Notes under the pieces: generated by a model | What the model saw: only the letters and a program-made list of their open reading frames with translations | Databases searched by the model: none | What the model was told of the DNA's origin: nothing | Made by a program: the position numbers and the translations under genes | Shown: positions 60,194 to 64,000 of the stretch, in pieces | Layout: each line of letters starts with the position of its first letter | Numbering within the stretch: the stretch's first letter is position 1 | Assembly: GCF_020179835.1 (NCBI RefSeq) | Contig: NZ_JAIUDA010000014.1 | Coordinates: 20,418 to 84,417, forward strand | Direction: 5' to 3' | Source: Pantoea sp. alder81 | GTDB taxonomy: Bacteria > Pseudomonadota > Gammaproteobacteria > Enterobacterales > Enterobacteriaceae | DNA: 64,000 nt

Positions 60194-61168
60194 TCAAGAC
60201 TTAGAGAGGATCGCCTTAATGGCAATATCGATCTCTTCCAGCGTATTGGCAGGCAAACGGTGGAATTCATACTGCACATGGCGTTTTTCTGCATTAGTTT
60301 TGCGTTTAGCGTAAGCAGTACGATCAGAGAAATGGCCAAACTTCTCAGTGGTGACACTCTTGTTTTTCACCGGTTTAACCAACTGCTTTTTCGCGGTGGT
60401 GAAAAACGACAGGATCCGGGTTTTCTGATCATCGGAAGCCAGTTTATGCAGCGCCTGATCGTCATCCATTCGCTCTTTTACCTGAGCGACAACCTCTTTA
60501 ACCGCCACACCCTCTGCTTTCGCTTCTTCTGCCACATCCAGCAGCAGTTTGTAGTCTGGAATACTGAGATCCGAAACCACTGGAATTAACTCGATGAATT
60601 CAGCAGGAACCCACGCTGCCTGAAATGCACGCGTCACTTTGGCGTTTGAGATCCCTTCTGCTTTCGCGATCTCGGTCTTGTTCATGCCCTGCGCTTCCAT
60701 CATCAGAAAACGTTGACCCAGTTCACGCAGATTGTGCTCTTTTGCTGTCTGGATATCAGCAGCCAGCTGGCGGGCATCACTGATATCAATTTCATCCTCG
60801 GTCACCAGAACTTCGAGGCCCGTCCCGGCAAAAAGACAAGCAGCACGACGACGAGATCCATCCATGATTTCAATGCGGCCATCCACCAGACGGCCAATTG
60901 CCGGGAAGAACTGCTGCAACTCAATGGTGCGCGTAATGTCTTTCACTGATTCTTCGGTGAGTGCTGATTGATCTCGCCCATTCACCTGCGCGTCAACAAA
61001 AGTTTTGGTTTCCACTTCACCACTAGGGATGAGCTGGCGACTGAATGTCGCCGTGTTACCGGATTTCAGGGTGAATACGCGTGACTGATTGCCGCTGTTG
61101 ATAAAGCTCGACATCTGGGATTGGCCCATGGTGCGGCCAATTCTTTTGAGTGATTTGGGTTCGGTCAC
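60194..61168 (-). CDS. parB: ParB partition protein
   Basis: A 324-residue centromere-binding protein. It starts at a GTG overlapping the parA stop (GTGA). The N-terminal ParB/sulfiredoxin-like part includes LQQFFPAIGRLVDGRIEIMD and GSRRRAACLFAGTGLEV. A helix-turn-helix follows (MNKTEIAKAEGISNAKVTRA). The C-terminal dimerisation part ends at LEEIDIAIKAILSKS. ParB would bind a parS site and recruit ParA. I found no convincing parS; P1 places it just after parB, where the terminator and a repeat-poor stretch lie. Confidence 0.95.
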   Translation of the reverse strand: MTEPKSLKRIGRTMGQSQMSSFINSGNQSRVFTLKSGNTATFSRQLIPSGEVETKTFVDAQVNGRDQSALTEESVKDITRTIELQQFFPAIGRLVDGRIEIMDGSRRRAACLFAGTGLEVLVTEDEIDISDARQLAADIQTAKEHNLRELGQRFLMMEAQGMNKTEIAKAEGISNAKVTRAFQAAWVPAEFIELIPVVSDLSIPDYKLLLDVAEEAKAEGVAVKEVVAQVKERMDDDQALHKLASDDQKTRILSFFTTAKKQLVKPVKNKSVTTEKFGHFSDRTAYAKRKTNAEKRHVQYEFHRLPANTLEEIDIAIKAILSKS

Positions 61169-62367
61169 TTGGTACTCCTGATATATTCAATGCGGTCAAA
61201 TACAGCGCGTGAAAAATTCTCGGCTTCCTGTTTCGCCTTTCTGAGTGCATCGGCACTGCCTGGATACGAAGTCGGATTTGCGCTGATCACCGTGTCAAAC
61301 GACTCACCACAGCGCTCAAAACCATCTAAACGGGGCAATACCGCATCCAGCATCGATTTTGTGAAAACCTCACGTGCATAGCTGTGAGAGGTAATATGGT
61401 CGTGTTTGGTGGTCATCTTCGACATAAAGCCAATGTTCGCCTTCAATCTCGGCTCTATCCCTTCGTTTTCAATGCGCTCAAGCATTTCCGGCAGTCGCGT
61501 CAGGTATTTCATCGTTGAGTGAAAATCTACCTGTGCTGGCGGTGTCGGCGTAAGCAGTAAGTCACTGGCAGCAATGGCATTGAGCATAAATGCATCAAGA
61601 TGCGGGCCGGTGTCGATAAAGATGAAATCGTAATCTTCAGCCAGACGATCAATGACGTTGCGGCGCAGAACTTCAGAGGGTGCGATCCCAGGTAGATTCT
61701 CAGCAACCAGTGCATCCCAGTCGCTGGCGACAAAGCCATCATCTATAGAGGCGGGCATCACATCGACGCCTGGCATCACTGTGGGTTTCACAAACTGCTC
61801 ACGCAGCTGCTCGGTGCTGACATCGTTCAGCATTGCCTGAGCAGCGGTTTCCAGCACGGATCCGACACTGTTGGTATGGCTGAGGAACATGGTGCTGGAG
61901 GCCTGCGGATCCAAATCAATCACCAGAATTCTCAGATCGTTATGCAGCAAGCCTGGGTGAGCGCGTAAACCGTGTGCCAGGGTAACGGTCGTGACGGTTT
62001 TGGACACGCCACCTTTGAGGTTGACTACAAAAACCACGAAGGGATCTTTATGTTTGTCGCGATATTTGGGCACTTTGCGATGCTTATAGATATCGACAAC
62101 GTTTTGAATGCTCATAGCATATTGAGAAGTGCTGCCGGTCTGCTTTCTGCCAAAAACGTAACCCGCCTCTTCCATCTCACTGATGGCTGCAGCAACCGCA
62201 TGTTTACTCAGCAGCGGTAAGTTAGCGACGGCATTGCGAGTAAAGGTATGGTAGTAACCTTGCTGGTTAAATTCCTGACGCTGCTGCTCGATATGGCTGC
62301 TGAGTCCGTGCAGCATGCCATTCGCACGGTTGGCGATGTCAAACACGTCACCGTAATCACGCTTCAT
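61165..62367 (-). CDS. parA: ParA partition ATPase, P1-type with HTH
   Basis: A 400-residue type Ib ParA from the ATG at 62367 (MKRDYGDVFD), five bases after GAGG. The N-terminal helix-turn-helix region autorepresses the operon (LLSKHAVAAAISEMEEAGYV, FGRKQTGSTSQYAMSIQNVV). The deviant Walker A is VNLKGGVSKTVTTVTLAHGL, Walker A' is LVIDLDPQASSTMFLSH, and Walker B is DFIFIDTGPHLDAFMLNAI. It segregates plasmid copies by nucleoid-bound gradients. The following gene overlaps by four bases. Confidence 0.96.
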   Translation of the reverse strand: MKRDYGDVFDIANRANGMLHGLSSHIEQQRQEFNQQGYYHTFTRNAVANLPLLSKHAVAAAISEMEEAGYVFGRKQTGSTSQYAMSIQNVVDIYKHRKVPKYRDKHKDPFVVFVVNLKGGVSKTVTTVTLAHGLRAHPGLLHNDLRILVIDLDPQASSTMFLSHTNSVGSVLETAAQAMLNDVSTEQLREQFVKPTVMPGVDVMPASIDDGFVASDWDALVAENLPGIAPSEVLRRNVIDRLAEDYDFIFIDTGPHLDAFMLNAIAASDLLLTPTPPAQVDFHSTMKYLTRLPEMLERIENEGIEPRLKANIGFMSKMTTKHDHITSHSYAREVFTKSMLDAVLPRLDGFERCGESFDTVISANPTSYPGSADALRKAKQEAENFSRAVFDRIEYIRSTK

Positions 62368-62543
62368 AAGCACCTCAATAATAATGATTTGTTGTATTGT
62401 ACTAAAAAAGCTTCCGCATGCCAGTTTTTAGGTAAAAATCAATAAAAGTGGATTTTTTTATTATTTGATGATTTTGTGGCTAGTGAGAATATGTCAATAA
62501 AATCAATTGGATAGGTGTATTTTTTTTCACCAAACCGATCAGA

Positions 62544-62747
62544 TCATGAAATCCACGTTTCAGGAAACTCCCCTACCCTATCGTATTTAGCATGATATTT
62601 AAACAAAAGGTGTTCATTGGTTTGTTTGAAAAATCGTGGCTTACAATCAAGTTGATAAATGTAATGATTGTCCAAAATGTTGGTGACTATCCTAGACTGC
62701 ACACGCTTTGATATTAAAGCGGCTTTATTGATTGCAGTGATTTTCAA
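62544..62747 (-). CDS. Possible small protein, 67 aa, TTG start
   Basis: A frame beginning MKITAINKAALISKRVQSRI at a TTG, with AGGGGTGATAAT just upstream, a good ribosome-binding site. The rest (FKQTNEHLLFKYHAKYDRVG) is basic and plausible as a soluble protein, but no domain is recognised and the gene is isolated. Low confidence. Confidence 0.3.
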   Translation of the reverse strand: MKITAINKAALISKRVQSRIVTNILDNHYIYQLDCKPRFFKQTNEHLLFKYHAKYDRVGEFPETWIS

Positions 62748-62784
62748 ATTATCACCCCTATGCGATTGCCAGACAAAATACGAT

Positions 62785-62817
62785 TTCCCTTCCCTTCCCT
62801 TCCCTTCCCTTCCCTTC
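62785..62817. repeat. TTCCC pentamer repeat
   Basis: Six copies of TTCCC followed by TTC. A pure strand asymmetry (pyrimidines only) may form unusual structure. Confidence 0.85.
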
Positions 62818-63389
62818 TATCTAATTACTTTAAATGGTAACAGTTGACGCTGTTCATAGAATCATGCGCTACAAGTTGTGACCGCACTCTTAAAAAGTAG
62901 CTAATGTGATGCGCAGATATTTTCAATATTTTATTTACTCGTTAACCCTGAATGAATTTTATAAAAAATTCTTAATTTCAAAGTGCATCTGCTGCACATT
63001 TAGCTCACATCAATGATGTGAGCTTCTTCTCTGCATTAAGTTTTTAAAAACACGCTACTCAGAATAATTCAGTGTATGAACTTGCTAACTCTTGATCTGA
63101 TTAATTTAAGTGACAATAACAATTCATCTGAATATGACGTTGGTATTGCCACCATTGTGATCACGCACACCACACTCACATCTCATATAAATTGGAATCT
63201 ATTGATAAAACTCGCGGGCTTTATTATTTCAGGGCACGTCGACTTTTGTGTCTACAAACGAAGGTGTGCTCAAAAATACGTGAGTTCATCGAGCCCTCGA
63301 ATTTAAGAAACAGAAATTTTTTGGTAGTTCAAAACAGAGATTGCCTTACGGTTAACTTGATTAGGATTTGAATGAAGACTTTTATCAAC

Positions 63390-63466
63390 CCTGACACCTG
63401 ACACCTGACACCTGACACCTGACACCTGACACCTGACACCTGACACCTGACACCTGACACCTGGCA
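63390..63466. repeat. CCTGACA heptamer repeat
   Basis: Ten perfect copies of CCTGACA (63390-63459) and one variant, CCTGGCA. Confidence 0.95.
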
Positions 63467-63472
63467 CCTGAG

Positions 63473-63520
63473 TCTGACTCTGACTCTGACTCTGACTCTG
63501 ACTCTGACTCTGACTCTGAG
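63473..63520. repeat. TCTGAC hexamer repeat
   Basis: Seven perfect TCTGAC copies (63473-63514), then TCTGAG. It abuts the CCTGACA array and shares the CTGAC core, so one may have evolved from the other. Confidence 0.95.
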
Positions 63521-63873
63521 AAGCATAATGCACGATATGTGATTGAGAGATAAACTGGAATAGTGAGAATTTATCTAAAAATGTAGATAATTCTGGATAT
63601 TTAGGTAGTAACAATCAGCTCTCGAAACTTCTGGGCTGCATGTAGCATTCAACACGTGAGAGATATCAACCTTAAATTAGGTTAGAGCAAAGGTGGTAAC
63701 ACATTCTATGCAGAAAAAAATTTGAATTTGGCTAAATGCATGGTGATTTTCAGTCTGAAAAAATAGAATTATTCGTTATTTTTCAGGTTATTAAATTGAT
63801 TTTTCGGTGGTGTAAAAATCATTTAATTGAAGGGATTTACTTCACATTAAGCTATTAAGGGTAATACTGTATT

Positions 63874-64000
63874 GTCCAGCGTCCAGCGTCCAGCGTCCAG
63901 CGTCCAGCGTCCAGCGTCCAGCGTCCAGCGTCCAGCGTCCAGCGTCCAGCGTCCAGCGTCCAGCGTCCAGCGTCCAGCGTCCAGCGTCCAGCGTCCAGCG
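63874..64000. repeat. GTCCAGC heptamer repeat, running off the window
   Basis: Eighteen perfect copies of GTCCAGC and a partial nineteenth reach the end of the window; the true array is longer or continues elsewhere. Confidence 0.95.

Larger units (their letters stand above)
62368..64000. other. Gene-poor region with several microsatellites
   Basis: About 1.6 kb without a convincing gene apart from a possible 67-codon frame at 62544-62747. It contains four short tandem repeats listed separately. AT-rich stretches between them lack terminators or RNA genes. The parA promoter must lie in the first 100 bases (TTGTATTGTACTAAA nearby). Confidence 0.45.

Noticed and set aside
63076..63306. 76-codon plus-strand frame near the repeat region
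   Set aside because: Weak start context, no domain, and a composition like the surrounding AT-rich DNA.
63303..63614. Minus-strand frames made of SQSQSQ and VSGVRCQ repeats
   Set aside because: They are translations of the CCTGACA and TCTGAC microsatellites, not genes.
62785..64000. Heptamer arrays considered as a CRISPR locus
   Set aside because: Units are 5-7 bases with no spacers; no cas genes are present.

Overview
The window looks like part of a large plasmid of an enterobacterium, most plausibly Pantoea or another Erwiniaceae. The evidence is an iteron-controlled Rep3-type initiator (58.2-59.2 kb), a P1-like parA-parB pair (60.2-62.4 kb), a plasmid H-NS paralogue, a lone traX, an ssb relic and a decayed integrase, combined with accessory genes whose closest recognisable relatives are enterobacterial (bluF, ycgZ/ymgA/ariR, bdcA/bdcR, fosA). 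The replication and partition block resembles the large Pantoea plasmids. That assignment is inferred from gene content and was not tested by search.

Layout. 0-8.5 kb: a blue-light signalling island with a frameshifted BluR-like regulator, an intact BluF-like BLUF-EAL protein and many small YcgZ/YmgA/AriR connector proteins. 7.2-14 kb: decayed plasmid backbone (transfer remnant, ssb pseudogene, integrase pseudogene, LysR pseudogene) with several unusual repeats. 14.2-19.3 kb: TetR plus an outer-membrane efflux lipoprotein, a divergent XRE-cupin/B3-B4 pair and a complete IS30-family element. 19.9-28.0 kb: a catabolic cluster (NCS1 permease, aldehyde dehydrogenase, flavin monooxygenase, flavin reductase-NUDIX, alpha/beta hydrolase, DUF1185) with a divergent GntR regulator and a DUF1330 protein. 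28.0-36.0 kb: a Fur-type iron/siderophore uptake locus. 36.1-41.7 kb: a LacI-controlled sugar or glycoside locus with two TIM-barrel isomerases, a Gfo/Idh/MocA dehydrogenase and an MFS permease. 41.7-45.6 kb: an antitoxin with a truncated toxin, H-NS, TraX and a Fur-boxed methyltransferase. 46.0-48.8 kb: a second ycgZ-ymgA-ariR cassette, further connectors and fosA. 48.9-57.0 kb: TauE/SafE permease, AraC, bdcR-bdcA, a dCache diguanylate cyclase, an ABC exporter, a NUDIX pseudogene and a membrane protein. 57.1-64 kb: iterons, repA, origin, parB, parA and several short tandem repeats.

How the genes work together. At least thirteen small connector genes or gene remnants of the YcgZ/YmgA/AriR type, a BluF-like photoreceptor, BdcA/BdcR and a diguanylate cyclase give the plasmid an unusually strong biofilm and c-di-GMP signalling content. 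Two connector cassettes share gene order and orientation, and both have TGTACA-type inverted-repeat elements upstream of ycgZ. The metabolic islands each bring their own regulator and recognisable operators (GTAATCGATTAC for LacI, Fur boxes, a TGGTATACCA palindrome in front of the catabolic operon). Conjugation functions are reduced to remnants plus traX, so this part of the replicon does not encode a transfer system.

The strongest candidates for something undescribed are the duplicated light/biofilm connector cassettes, the Rut-like catabolic operon of unknown substrate, and a pair of 140-bp direct repeats with a covarying hairpin that bracket the dead integrase.
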